A DNA stretch of 26,396 bases from Alphaproteobacteria bacterium (GCA_005884715.1 VAZZ01000297.1:1-26396); one strand, 5' to 3'. Numbered from the stretch's first letter, positions 6,382 through 14,678 are shown. Notes: generated from the sequence alone by a model not told the origin. Translations and numbers: made by a program.

Positions 6382-7740
6382 ATGATCCTCTCAAGACGCT
6401 GTTTCATTGGCGGCAGCGCGGCATTGGTTGCAGCGCCTCATCGACTTTTTGCGCAAGATGCGAGCGACGGCTTCACGGTCCTGACGGCGCGCCAGGCTGC
6501 AGCACAGCTGATGGACACCGACCGGCCGGCGACGAAGGTGGAAAGCCTCTCCGGTCAATGGCCACCGCCGGTGCTGCACGCCCGGCAGGGCGAGGAGATG
6601 AAGATTCGTTTCGTCAATGAGCTCGATCGTCCCATCGCTCTCCACTGGTATGGGATCCGCGGTCCCTCCGACATGATGAGCATCAGCGTGGTACCGGGCA
6701 TCGAAAATGCATTCGATTGCTCTTTCACGCCGCCCGATGCGGGAACTTTCTGGCTGTCGCCGGTCGCCGATGTATCGCGGCAGCGCGAAATGGGCCTCTA
6801 TGCGCTGGTGCTGGCCGAGGAAAAGGAACTTCCCGAGAAGTTCACCGACGTGCCACTCGTCTTCGACGACTGGCGGCTGACCGATGACGGTCGGATCGAC
6901 GCCACTTTCGGCAGTCTGGAAGACGCCATCGCGCAAGGCCGCCTCGGCAACTGGTTCACCGTTAATGGCCGATATCGCCCGAAGAGCGATATCCCGACGG
7001 GGCTCGTTCGCCTGCGCATTCTCAATGCCGCCAATGTCCGCACCATGTCGATCCTGGTCAAAGGCGCCGATCCCTTGATCATCGCTGAGGACGGCCAGCC
7101 GATCCAGCCGCGCCAAATCGGGGCCTCAGGCCTGATCCTGGCGCCTGGACAAAGAAGCGACCTTCTGGTCGAGGAGGGCGAGGAGAGCCTGACCCTCGCC
7201 ATCAATCTGTTCGAAGATGTCATTGAAGCCGCTTATCTTGATCGCAAGGGACCTCCCACGCAAACGGCACTCCCTGACAATTTCGCCCTGCCGGCCAATC
7301 CCATTTCGACGAGGCTCGACATGACCAAGGCACGGAGCGTGCCTTTCCTTCTGGAAGGCGGTGAGAGGGGCGGCATGACGGGAGCGGTCTATAATGGGGA
7401 GAAGCTCGATCTGCGTGCGCTTCTCGAAAAAGGCATGGCCTGGGCGATCAATGGGACGTCGGGTCTCGCCGCCGAACCCTGGGAGACTTTCTCTCAGGGC
7501 GATACGGTGATCCTCGACGTCGACAATCGCACCAAATTCGATCAGCCCCTGCATATCCATGGCCATGTCTGGCAGGTCATCGATGACTTGCCACATGGCT
7601 TTCGCGACACGATCGTGATCCCGGCGGAAAAGCAGGCAAAACTGGGGTTTGTGGCCGACAATCCGGGGAAATGGGGGATTCAAAGCACCATTGCGGAACG
7701 GGTCGATTCCGGCCTCATGACCTCATTCGAGGTGACCTAG
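6382..7740 (+). CDS. Tat-exported multicopper-oxidase-fold protein lacking copper ligands (FtsP/SufI-like)
   Basis: A 452-residue protein with a twin-arginine signal (SRRCFIGG, residues 4-11) and three cupredoxin-like domains. The four copper-site blocks are eroded. HWHG reads HWYG (87-91 region), and the second His-x-His block reads FWLSPV (123-128). The third retains HIHGH (391-395) but has Gln for the first His, and the HCHxxxH block reads QSTIAER (434-440), with Ser replacing the type-1 Cys. No copper oxidase chemistry is expected. E. coli FtsP (SufI), a Tat-exported division protein, is the known example of such a ligand-free fold, so an envelope role is the best inference. GGGAG precedes the ATG; a GTG one codon earlier is possible. 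Its neighbours (YfgM-like, BamB) are also envelope proteins. Confidence 0.85.
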   Translation: MILSRRCFIGGSAALVAAPHRLFAQDASDGFTVLTARQAAAQLMDTDRPATKVESLSGQWPPPVLHARQGEEMKIRFVNELDRPIALHWYGIRGPSDMMSISVVPGIENAFDCSFTPPDAGTFWLSPVADVSRQREMGLYALVLAEEKELPEKFTDVPLVFDDWRLTDDGRIDATFGSLEDAIAQGRLGNWFTVNGRYRPKSDIPTGLVRLRILNAANVRTMSILVKGADPLIIAEDGQPIQPRQIGASGLILAPGQRSDLLVEEGEESLTLAINLFEDVIEAAYLDRKGPPTQTALPDNFALPANPISTRLDMTKARSVPFLLEGGERGGMTGAVYNGEKLDLRALLEKGMAWAINGTSGLAAEPWETFSQGDTVILDVDNRTKFDQPLHIHGHVWQVIDDLPHGFRDTIVIPAEKQAKLGFVADNPGKWGIQSTIAERVDSGLMTSFEVT

Positions 7741-7746
7741 GTTATG

Positions 7747-7764
7747 GGGAGGGCTTCCCCTCCC
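7747..7764 (+). terminator. Hairpin after the MCO-fold gene
   Basis: GGGAGGG (7747-7753) pairs with CCCTCCC (7758-7764) across a CTTC loop, seven bases after the stop codon. A short T-containing tail follows but no true U-run, so it may be a weak terminator. Confidence 0.6.
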
Positions 7765-7769
7765 ATGAT

Positions 7770-7798
7770 TTGCCTTGATTTGGCCGCTTGGCTAAATT
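7770..7798 (+). promoter_or_regulatory. Possible sigma-70 promoter for the yfgM-like/bamB/der run
   Basis: TTGCCT (7770-7775) and TAAATT (7793-7798) are separated by exactly 17 bases, about 50 bases before the GTG start. Both hexamers are imperfect, and the call rests on spacing and position just after a hairpin. Confidence 0.35.
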
Positions 7799-7847
7799 AG
7801 CAGCTTCATCAAAGCCTTAAAGGCTTGCATTTCGGGAGCCCCATTCA

Positions 7848-8507
7848 GTGAGCGATGAATCGCTATTCAGAGAAGTGGACGAGGAAGTCCGCCAGGATCA
7901 ATTCAAGAAACTCTGGAAGCAATATGGTAATTATTTCACGGCGTTGGCCGTTGTCATGGTGCTCCTCGTCGCCGGCTTCAAGGGCTGGCAATATTGGCAG
8001 CTGACCCAGTCTGAGACGGCAGCACGCGTCTTCAGCGATGCGGTCAAGATGCTCGAGGAGGGCAAGACGGCGGATGCCAATGCCGCCTTTGCCGCCATCC
8101 AGCACAAGGGCTATGGCAAGCTTGCCGATTTGCGTCGTGCCGAGGCACTGACCGCGGCCGGCAAGACCGACGAAGCTGTCGCAGTCTATGACGCGCTGGC
8201 CAATGATCAGAACAATGAGTCCTCCATCCGCGATCTGGCACGCCTGCGGGCCGGTTATGCCCTTGTGGACAAGCTGGCCCCGGCTGAACTCATTAGCCGT
8301 CTGGGCGCATTCGACAATGAACAGAGCCCATGGCGCGGTCCCGCCCGTGAGATTTTCGCGCTTTGCGCCTATCGTACCGGTGATTACGCTATGGCTGACC
8401 GGTACCTTAACGCGATCGTCGCGGATCAAGGCGTGGCGCAGGAGTTGCGCGCGCGTGCCCAGGCGCTGCTTGAGGTGCTGACGCCCCTGATGAGCGTCAA
8501 GAAGTAA
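7848..8507 (+). CDS. YfgM-like membrane-anchored tetratricopeptide protein
   Basis: A 219-residue protein with a short cytosolic head, one transmembrane helix (about residues 30-50, ending GFKGWQYWQ) and a periplasmic alpha-helical part with TPR-like repeats. That is the TPR_21/YfgM layout. In E. coli YfgM is an accessory chaperone of the SecYEG translocon with PpiD. The gene order yfgM-bamB-der is conserved in many proteobacteria and is kept here. Translation starts at GTG 7848; GGGAG lies nine bases upstream. The bamB gene follows after 45 bases containing a hairpin. Confidence 0.85.
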   Translation: MSDESLFREVDEEVRQDQFKKLWKQYGNYFTALAVVMVLLVAGFKGWQYWQLTQSETAARVFSDAVKMLEEGKTADANAAFAAIQHKGYGKLADLRRAEALTAAGKTDEAVAVYDALANDQNNESSIRDLARLRAGYALVDKLAPAELISRLGAFDNEQSPWRGPAREIFALCAYRTGDYAMADRYLNAIVADQGVAQELRARAQALLEVLTPLMSVKK

Positions 8508-8510
8508 AGC

Positions 8511-8530
8511 TGATCCTGAAAATAGGATCA
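8511..8530 (+). other. Intercistronic hairpin yfgM-like/bamB
   Basis: TGATCCT (8511-8517) pairs perfectly with AGGATCA (8524-8530) across GAAAAT, directly after the stop codon. It could act as an mRNA-processing or attenuation element within the operon. Confidence 0.5.
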
Positions 8531-8552
8531 CGGAAATGAATGAAGGCTGACT

Positions 8553-9860
8553 ATGAAAACCATTCGGCTTTGGCCGCTTCTGGCAACGGCATTGTTTCTT
8601 ACCGGTTGCAGTTCGGCATCGAAACTGCTCGAGGGTGTGACTGGCGAAAAGGACGTAGTCCTGCCCGGCAAGCGCGAAAGCGTGTTATCACCTGGTGATT
8701 CCACCACCGCCCCGAGCGAGGCGTCGAGCGAGCCCATCGTCATCCCGACGGCCGAAACCAATTCCAGCTGGGCACAACCGGGCGGCCAGGCCACCAATTC
8801 CTTCGGAAATCTTTCCGCCGGCGCCACGCTGTCGCGCGCCTGGGCCGCCAGTGCCGGCGAAGGCACGTCGAGCGAGGGCCGCATCGTTGCAAGCCCGATC
8901 ATTGTCGGCGGCAATGCTTATGTGCTCGACTCGCGCAGCAATGTGACGGCAATACGCACCTCGGGTGGCGGCCAGGCCTGGCGCGTCTCGCTCGTTCCCG
9001 AAGGCAAGAGCACGCGCGCTTTCGGCGGCGGACTCGCTTCCGACGGCCAGCGCATCTATGCCACATCGGTTTTCGGCGAGGCTTTGGCGCTCGATGCATC
9101 GACAGGTGCCGTCCTGTGGCGCAAGAAGCTGGGGGCACCGGTGCGTGCCGCGCCCACTGTGAGCGATGGCACTATCTATTTCACCGGTTCGAGCAACGAG
9201 GTTTTCGCGCTAAGGGCCAGCGACGGCGGCGAGCTGTGGAAATATCAGGGCACCGGCGGGCAGGCGACGATCGCCTCGAGCCCGAGCCCGGCGGTTGCCC
9301 AGGGCCTTGTGGTGATCCCGACGACCGCGGGCGAGATCATCGCCTTCACCGCAACCGATGGCCTCGAAGCCTGGAGCGATGCGCTCACTTCGAGCGATCC
9401 CGCTGCATCTGCCACCAATATCGGCAGTGTCGCCGGACGCCCGGTCATCGAGGGCAATCAGGTGATCGCGATCTCCAATGCCGGCCGCATGGCGGCCTTT
9501 GCGCTGAACAATGGCGAGCGCCAGTGGACGCGCGATATTTCCGGATCGCAGACGCCCTGGGTCGCCGGCGATCATGTCTTCGTGATCGTCAATGGCAAGA
9601 CTATTATGGCCTTGTCGCGCCGCACGGGTGCAGTTCGCTGGAGCAAGGAATTGCCCGGCAAAGTGTGGGCCGGACCGGTTCTCGGCGGCGGCCGTCTGCT
9701 CGCCGTCAGTTCGGATGGCCAGCTCGCCAGCATTTCTGCTCAGACGGGAGAGGTGCTCAACACGACGAAAGTAAGTGACGCCTTCTTTATCGCGCCCGTC
9801 ATTGCCAATGGCACGGTCTATCTTCTCTCGGACGATGCCGAACTGATTGCGCTGCGCTGA
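8553..9860 (+). CDS. bamB: Outer membrane assembly lipoprotein BamB (PQQ-like beta-propeller)
   Basis: A 435-residue lipoprotein with signal peptide and lipobox LTGC (Cys19). A Ser/Pro/Thr-rich linker to about residue 100 is followed by an eight-bladed PQQ-like propeller. The blades are visible as repeated units (for example YVLDSRSNVTAIRTSGG, ALDASTGAVLWRKKLGAPV, ALRASDGGELWKYQG, ALSRRTGAVRWSKELPG). BamB is the outer-membrane BAM complex subunit that helps BamA insert beta-barrel proteins. Its place between a YfgM-like gene and der is the conserved order. The linker is somewhat longer than in E. coli BamB (392 residues). A palindromic repeat element separates it from der. Confidence 0.92.
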   Translation: MKTIRLWPLLATALFLTGCSSASKLLEGVTGEKDVVLPGKRESVLSPGDSTTAPSEASSEPIVIPTAETNSSWAQPGGQATNSFGNLSAGATLSRAWAASAGEGTSSEGRIVASPIIVGGNAYVLDSRSNVTAIRTSGGGQAWRVSLVPEGKSTRAFGGGLASDGQRIYATSVFGEALALDASTGAVLWRKKLGAPVRAAPTVSDGTIYFTGSSNEVFALRASDGGELWKYQGTGGQATIASSPSPAVAQGLVVIPTTAGEIIAFTATDGLEAWSDALTSSDPAASATNIGSVAGRPVIEGNQVIAISNAGRMAAFALNNGERQWTRDISGSQTPWVAGDHVFVIVNGKTIMALSRRTGAVRWSKELPGKVWAGPVLGGGRLLAVSSDGQLASISAQTGEVLNTTKVSDAFFIAPVIANGTVYLLSDDAELIALR

Positions 9861-9893
9861 AGCATCGGACCGAAGATGCATCCTCCCTCTCAT

Positions 9894-9997
9894 CCGTCAC
9901 CCCGGCGAAAACCGGGGCCCATAAAATTTTTTCTACCCGATCAGCGCTCCCCGCGTTGCACTTATTCAGAGGATCCCAGCTTTCGCCGGGATGACGG
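9894..9997. repeat. Palindromic interspersed repeat between bamB and der
   Basis: Two 27-base arms (9894-9920 and 9971-9997) are inverted copies with five mismatches, all transitions. Each arm is itself palindromic around CCCGGCGAAA. The centre is AT-rich (9921-9940). Elements with the CCCCGGCGAAA core occur many times in alphaproteobacterial genomes (from memory). It ends 12 bases before the der start, so it can fold in the mRNA and may affect der translation. Confidence 0.75.
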
Positions 9998-10009
9998 AAT
10001 GGGAATTGG

Positions 10010-11374
10010 ATGCCGGTCATGAGCGCCAAGATCGCCATTCTCGGCCGGCCTAATGTCGGCAAATCGACGCTGTTCAACCGGCTGGTCGGCCGTAAGCTCG
10101 CTCTGGTCGATGATCAACCGGGCGTCACTCGTGACCGTCGCGAGGGCGACGGCCGGCTTGCCGATCTGACATTCCGGCTTTTCGACACTGCGGGCCTTGA
10201 TGCAGCACCGCGCGGCAGTCTCGAAGACCGCATGAGCGCCCAATCCGAGATGGCGATCGCCGATGCCGATCTCTGTCTCTTCGTCATCGACGCCAGGGCC
10301 GGCGTGACGCCGGTCGACCGGGAATTTGCCGCGAAGCTCCGGCGCCACGGCAAGCCGGTCATCGTGCTTGCCAACAAATCGGAAGGCCGGGCCGGCGAGG
10401 GGGGAGTTCTTGACGCATACTCTCTGGGGCTGGGCGATCCGATCGCCATCTCCGCCGAACATGGCGAGGGCATGGACGCGCTCTATGAAGCGCTCATCCC
10501 CTATGTGAAGGGTGAGGAGAAGCCGGAAGACGAGGACGAGGAGGAAGAGGCCGCGGACAGGCCGCTCAAACTCGCCATCATCGGCCAGCCCAATGCCGGC
10601 AAATCCACCTTGGTCAATACTCTGTTGGGTTCCGAACGCCTGCTGACTGGACCTGAGGCCGGCATCACGCGTGATGCCATTGCCATCGACTGGTCTTGGC
10701 ACGGCAAGCCGATCACCTTGTGGGACACCGCGGGGATCAGGCGCAAATCGCGCGTGACCGGCAAGGTCGAGAAGCTCGCCGTGGCCGACGGCCTGCGCGC
10801 CATCCGCTTCGCCGATGCAGTGATCGTGCTGATCGACGCTTCCCTGGAAGTCGAACGCCAGGATCTCACTCTCGCCGACCTCGCCGCCCAGGAGGGCAGG
10901 GCTGTCATACTTGCTTTGTCGAAATGGGATATGGTGGACGACAAGCAGAAACGTCTCAAGGATGTGAAGGATGACATCGCCGCCATCCTCCCCGAGATCC
11001 GCGGCGTTGCCATCGTTCCGGTATCGGCGCATCAGGAAAAGGGCATCGACCGCCTGATGGAAGCCGTTTTCGCCGCCGTCGAGAAATGGAACACCCGCAT
11101 TTCGACCGGCCAGCTCAACCGCTGGCTCGAGACCATGCTCGAGCGCAACCCACCGCCGGCGCCTTCCGGCCGGCGCATCAAGATCAGATATGTGACGCAA
11201 GTCAATGCCAGGCCGCCGACCTTCTCGCTGTTCGGCAACCAACTCGAGCACCTGCCGGAAAGCTATGTGCGCTACCTGATGAACGGGATCAGGGAGAGCT
11301 TCGATCTGTGGGGCACGCCCTTGCGTTTCAACCGGCGCGGCAGCCGCAATCCGTTCGACAGGGGGAAGAGATGA
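10010..11374 (+). CDS. der: Ribosome biogenesis GTPase Der (EngA)
   Basis: A 454-residue tandem GTPase for 50S subunit maturation. The first G domain has G1 GRPNVGKS (12-19), G3 DTAGL (59-63) and G4 NKSE (122-125). An acidic linker (PEDEDEEEE, about 172-180) follows, then the second G domain with GQPNAGKS (192-199), DTAGI (239-243) and G4 SKWD (304-307). The C-terminal KH-like domain contains RIKIRYVTQVNARPPTF. The usual second-domain G4 is NKWD, so Asn is replaced by Ser here; first-domain NKSE is common in this group. A start at 10019 is equally possible. The stop overlaps the next gene by four bases. Confidence 0.95.
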   Translation: MPVMSAKIAILGRPNVGKSTLFNRLVGRKLALVDDQPGVTRDRREGDGRLADLTFRLFDTAGLDAAPRGSLEDRMSAQSEMAIADADLCLFVIDARAGVTPVDREFAAKLRRHGKPVIVLANKSEGRAGEGGVLDAYSLGLGDPIAISAEHGEGMDALYEALIPYVKGEEKPEDEDEEEEAADRPLKLAIIGQPNAGKSTLVNTLLGSERLLTGPEAGITRDAIAIDWSWHGKPITLWDTAGIRRKSRVTGKVEKLAVADGLRAIRFADAVIVLIDASLEVERQDLTLADLAAQEGRAVILALSKWDMVDDKQKRLKDVKDDIAAILPEIRGVAIVPVSAHQEKGIDRLMEAVFAAVEKWNTRISTGQLNRWLETMLERNPPPAPSGRRIKIRYVTQVNARPPTFSLFGNQLEHLPESYVRYLMNGIRESFDLWGTPLRFNRRGSRNPFDRGKR

Positions 11375-11991
11375 CTGTTCGCCCGACCACTGTCGTCTTT
11401 GACATCGGCAATGTGCTCATCGCCTGGGACCCGCGCAACCTCTATCGCCGCTTTTTCAAAGGGCGCGAGGAAGATATGGAATGGTTTCTGTCCAATGTCT
11501 GCACGCCCGCCTGGAATGTCGAGCAGGACAGGGGCAGGAGCTTCGCCGACGCCGTCGAGCTTCTCGTCAAGGAGCACCCGCCGGAATTGCATCCGATGAT
11601 CCGCGCCTTCGACACGGACTGGCATGAGACGATTTCCGGCCCGATCCATGGGAGCGTCGATATCCTCAAAGCCCTCAAGCGCAACAACGTCCCGGTCTTT
11701 GCCATCACCAACTGGAACCAGGACAAGTTCCGCGAGGCGCGCAAGCGCTTCGATTTCCTCAACAGTTTCGATGGTATCATGGTATCGGGCGATGAGCGCC
11801 TGTTGAAGCCCGACCGCGAGATCTTCGAGCTGTTCTACGCGCGCTATGGCGTGAAACCCGAAACGGCGGTGTTCATTGACGACAGCTTGCGCAATGTCGA
11901 GGGCGCCCGCGCCGCCGGCATGCATGCCTTGCATTTCACATCAGCTGACACGCTGGCGCGTGATCTGCGCGAACTGGGATTCCCGGTTTAG
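11371..11991 (+). CDS. HAD-superfamily hydrolase, YihX-like phosphatase
   Basis: A 206-residue HAD subfamily IA protein. Motif I is FDIGNVL (Asp11), with Gly-Asn in place of the second Asp as in YihX-type sugar-phosphate phosphatases. Motif II is AITNWN, motif III the Lys in LLKPDREIF, and motif IV FIDDS. A helical cap lies between about residues 20 and 95. It probably dephosphorylates a small metabolite in the cytoplasm; the substrate cannot be read. The ATG at 11371 overlaps the der stop (ATGA) and has GGGGGAAGAG just before it, so the gene is coupled to der. The frame is open further upstream but only inside der. Confidence 0.88.
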   Translation: MTVRPTTVVFDIGNVLIAWDPRNLYRRFFKGREEDMEWFLSNVCTPAWNVEQDRGRSFADAVELLVKEHPPELHPMIRAFDTDWHETISGPIHGSVDILKALKRNNVPVFAITNWNQDKFREARKRFDFLNSFDGIMVSGDERLLKPDREIFELFYARYGVKPETAVFIDDSLRNVEGARAAGMHALHFTSADTLARDLRELGFPV

Positions 11992-12000
11992 CTTAGCTAG

Positions 12001-12075
12001 CTAGCGCCGGCCTGCTTCGAACAGGAACCAGACGCGCCTCTCGGCCTGATCGATCCAGTTGCGGAGGGAACCGCT
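12001..12075 (-). pseudogene. Probable C-terminal fragment of a Dps-like protein
   Basis: On the minus strand the frame ending at TAG 12003-12001 reads SGSLRNWIDQAERRVWF, then LFEAGRR and stop. It is closed upstream by an in-frame TGA at 12078-12076. A WIDxxERRxWFLFEA ending is what I recall from one Dps (DNA-protecting ferritin-like) subgroup. Only about 24 residues remain, with no start codon. It lies between the HAD gene and the broken 3' end of a sugar permease. Confidence 0.4.
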
Positions 12076-12099
12076 TCAATCGAGATTTGTTGAAATAAT

Positions 12100-13058
12100 C
12101 TAGTTTTTCGTTTCGGCCGCCGGCAGGGCAGATGACTTTGTCCGCTTGAACAACTGGCCGAAGCCGCCGCGCCGCACGATCTGCTGGTCAGCAAGGACGC
12201 CGAGCAGGATAACGGTGCCCATCACCGCGAAATTGAGCGCAACAGGATGGTGCCGAGCACGATGCCGAGCACCGAGCCTTCCCCGCCGCGCAGGCTGCAG
12301 CCGCCGAGGACGGCGGCCGCGATCGCATAAAGCTCGTAGAAGTTGCCATGCGAGGCGGGCGAGATCGAGCGCGTATACATGGCGAGGAAAATAGCGGCGA
12401 GACCGGCAAGACCGCCGCAGATGATGTAGGCCGAGGCGATGATCCTGTTGGTGCGGATGCCGGAATAACGCGCCGCTTCCTCATTCTTGCCGACGGCGAA
12501 GAGATAGCGCCCGAAGATCGAGCGATGCAGCACGACGCCCATGATGACAGCGATGATGATGAAGGCGATGAAGCTGTGCGGTATGCCGAAGGTACGCCCG
12601 GCGACCAGCCATTCGAGCGCCGGGAAGCTGGTGCCGAAGGCGAAGCCCGCTGTCGCATCCTCGGTATAGAAACGGGCGATGCCACGATAGATGAGGAGCC
12701 CGCACAGCGTCACGATGAAAGGCTGCAGATTCATCCTCGTCACCAGGAAGCCGTGCAACGAGCCGAGTGCCAACCCCGCAAGCACGATGAGCAGGAAGGC
12801 CAGCACCCAGTTCACATTATAGGTCGAGAGCAAGTCGATGAAGATGACGCCGAGCAAGGCGAACATCGAGCCGACCGACAGCTCGATGCCGCCAGTGATG
12901 ATCACGAAGCCGACGCCGATGGAGAACAGGCCATAGAGGCCGATGAGGTTCATCGTGTTGGAGAGATTGATCGGCGACAGAAAACGCGGATTGATGAAGG
13001 CGACGATCGCGCCGACGACCAGGATGAGGAGGAGGAGGCCTAAGTCCTTCTTGAGCAT
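12100..13058 (-). pseudogene. Sugar ABC transporter permease (RbsC-like) with a one-base frameshift
   Basis: The frame from ATG 13058 encodes 278 residues of a BPD_transp_2 permease with about eight to nine membrane helices. It includes GGIELSVGSMFAL and the AVLGGCSLRGGEGSVLGIVLGT signature near the end. The frame then stops at 12222. Skipping the shift at about 12238-12240 opens a second frame reading LNFAVMGTVILLGVLADQQI and on to a stop at 12100. That is exactly the expected last helix and tail of RbsC-type proteins. Restored length is about 319 residues, the family norm (E. coli RbsC 321). It starts eight bases after the ATPase stop. One C is apparently missing; real decay or a sequence error are both possible. 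Confidence 0.8.
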
Positions 13059-13066
13059 TTCACACC

Positions 13067-14572
13067 CTATTGCAAGCTCTGGCCGACCGCCAGTTTGAGG
13101 ACATTGTCTTCACTGAACCTGTCGCGCTCGAGGAAACCGCTGATCCTGCCTTCATGCATCACCGCCATGCGGTCGCTGACGCCGATGACCTCCTCCATGT
13201 CGCTCGAGATCATCAATATGGCGACGCCGCGATCGCTTAAAGCCCGCATCAGCTCGTAGATCTCCTGCTTGGCGCCGACATCGACCCCGCGCGTCGGCTC
13301 ATCGAAGATGATGACCTTGGGCTGCATGGACAGCCACTTGGCGAGCACGACCTTCTGCTGGTTGCCACCCGACAATGTGCCCGCGGCACTGTGGACCGAG
13401 CGCGTCCTGATATTGAGCTGCTTGCGCTGCCTTTCGGCGTTCTCCGCCTCCGGTGCGGGCTGCATCAGGAAGGCCTGCGTGTAATGGTCGAGATCGGGGA
13501 GCGAAATGTTTTCGGCGATCGAGACGTCGAGCAGCAGGCCGGAGCGCTTGCGGTCTTCGGGCACCAGGAAGATGCCCCGCTCGATGGCTTCGCGCGGCGA
13601 TCCGATGGCGATGGGCTTGCCATTGAGCCGGACCTCGCCGCCGAGCTTGCGGTCGATGCCGAAGAGCGCACGTGCCAGTTCCGTCCGTCCGGAGCCGACA
13701 AGCCCGGCAAGGCCAAGTATTTCGCCCTGTCTGAGCTTCAGGCTCACCGCATGCTCCGGGAAAGTGCTGGTCGAGACGTCATCGAGCTCAAGCGCCTCAT
13801 TGCGCGGCGGTGCCGCGGGCGCAAGATAGAGCGACTTCAGGCTGCGCCCGATCATAAGGCGGATCATCGCGTCATGGCTGATCTGGCCCTGGCGGAGCTC
13901 GCCGACCTTGCGCCCGTCGCGCAGCACGATCACCCGGTCGGCGCATCTTTCGACTTCGTGCAGGCGATGCGAAATGAAGATGACGCTGACACCTCGCGCC
14001 TTGAGGTCGGCGATGACCTTGAGAAGCCGGCTGGTTTCGCTCACCGTCAGGCTGGACGTCGGTTCGTCCATGATGACGAGTCGCGCATCGAGCGACAGCG
14101 CCTTGGCGATCTCGACAAGCTGCTGCTGGGCCAGAGACAGGGCGGCGACGGAGGTCGCCGGCGTGAAATCGGCGCCGAGCAGGCGGAGCAGCTTTTTTGT
14201 CTCGATATGCATGATCTTGCTGTCGATGAGCTTGAGCGGTCCGCCTTTGACCGGCTCGCGGCCGATATAGACATTGGCCGCGACATCGAGATTGTCGAAG
14301 AGATTGAGCTCCTGGTGGACGAAGGCGATACCGGCGCGCGATGCCTCGGCCACGGTGAGGGCCGTAAAGGGCGCGCCGGTGATCCTGATCGATCCCTTGT
14401 CCGGCATCACCACGCCGCCAAGGATCTTCATCAGGGTCGATTTGCCGGCGCCGTTCTCACCGACCAGGCCCACCACTTCGCCATGGGCAATTGACAGGCT
14501 TACACCGTCAAGGGCCATGACCCCCGGATAGGTCTTGCTGATATCGCTGAGTTCCAGAAATGGATCGGCCAT
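13067..14572 (-). CDS. Sugar ABC transporter ATP-binding protein (RbsA-like, two ATPase domains)
   Basis: A 501-residue duplicated ATPase of the carbohydrate uptake type 2 family. Domain one has Walker A GENGAGKST (38-46), signature LSLAQQQ and Walker B LVIMDEPT. Domain two has the usual degenerate Walker A GLVGSGRTE, signature LSGGNQQKVVLAKW and Walker B VIIFDEPTRGVDVG. It powers import of a pentose/hexose-like sugar through the RbsC-like permease encoded eight bases downstream. GGAGG precedes both the ATG at 14572 and a GTG at 14575; ATG was chosen. A strong hairpin separates it from the upstream binding-protein gene. Confidence 0.93.
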   Translation of the reverse strand: MADPFLELSDISKTYPGVMALDGVSLSIAHGEVVGLVGENGAGKSTLMKILGGVVMPDKGSIRITGAPFTALTVAEASRAGIAFVHQELNLFDNLDVAANVYIGREPVKGGPLKLIDSKIMHIETKKLLRLLGADFTPATSVAALSLAQQQLVEIAKALSLDARLVIMDEPTSSLTVSETSRLLKVIADLKARGVSVIFISHRLHEVERCADRVIVLRDGRKVGELRQGQISHDAMIRLMIGRSLKSLYLAPAAPPRNEALELDDVSTSTFPEHAVSLKLRQGEILGLAGLVGSGRTELARALFGIDRKLGGEVRLNGKPIAIGSPREAIERGIFLVPEDRKRSGLLLDVSIAENISLPDLDHYTQAFLMQPAPEAENAERQRKQLNIRTRSVHSAAGTLSGGNQQKVVLAKWLSMQPKVIIFDEPTRGVDVGAKQEIYELMRALSDRGVAILMISSDMEEVIGVSDRMAVMHEGRISGFLERDRFSEDNVLKLAVGQSLQ

Positions 14573-14639
14573 CACCGGCTCACCTCCCCAGTCCCGATCT
14601 TACGTCAAAACCGCAATTTTGCGAGGGACCAGGCAAGGC

Positions 14640-14669
14640 TGCGGCCGGCATCCCGAATTGCCGGCCGCA
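14640..14669 (-). promoter_or_regulatory. Intercistronic hairpin after the binding-protein gene
   Basis: Arms 14640-14650 and 14659-14669 pair perfectly over 11 bases (core GCGGCCGGCA) across an eight-base loop, ten bases after the binding-protein stop. Such stems in ABC operons commonly stabilise the binding-protein mRNA and lower expression of the downstream membrane parts. Confidence 0.7.
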
Positions 14670-14678
14670 AGGCCCGGG

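Noticed and set aside
9962..11251. Long minus-strand open frame opposite der (about 429 codons)
   Set aside because: It is antisense to der, with no family similarity and no ribosome binding site; a codon-bias shadow.
13391..14494. Long plus-strand open frame opposite the sugar ABC ATPase (about 367 codons)
   Set aside because: It lies fully antisense to a clear ATPase gene. Its protein has no recognisable domain and is rich in Asp, Arg and His, the usual pattern of a frame opposite a GC-rich gene.
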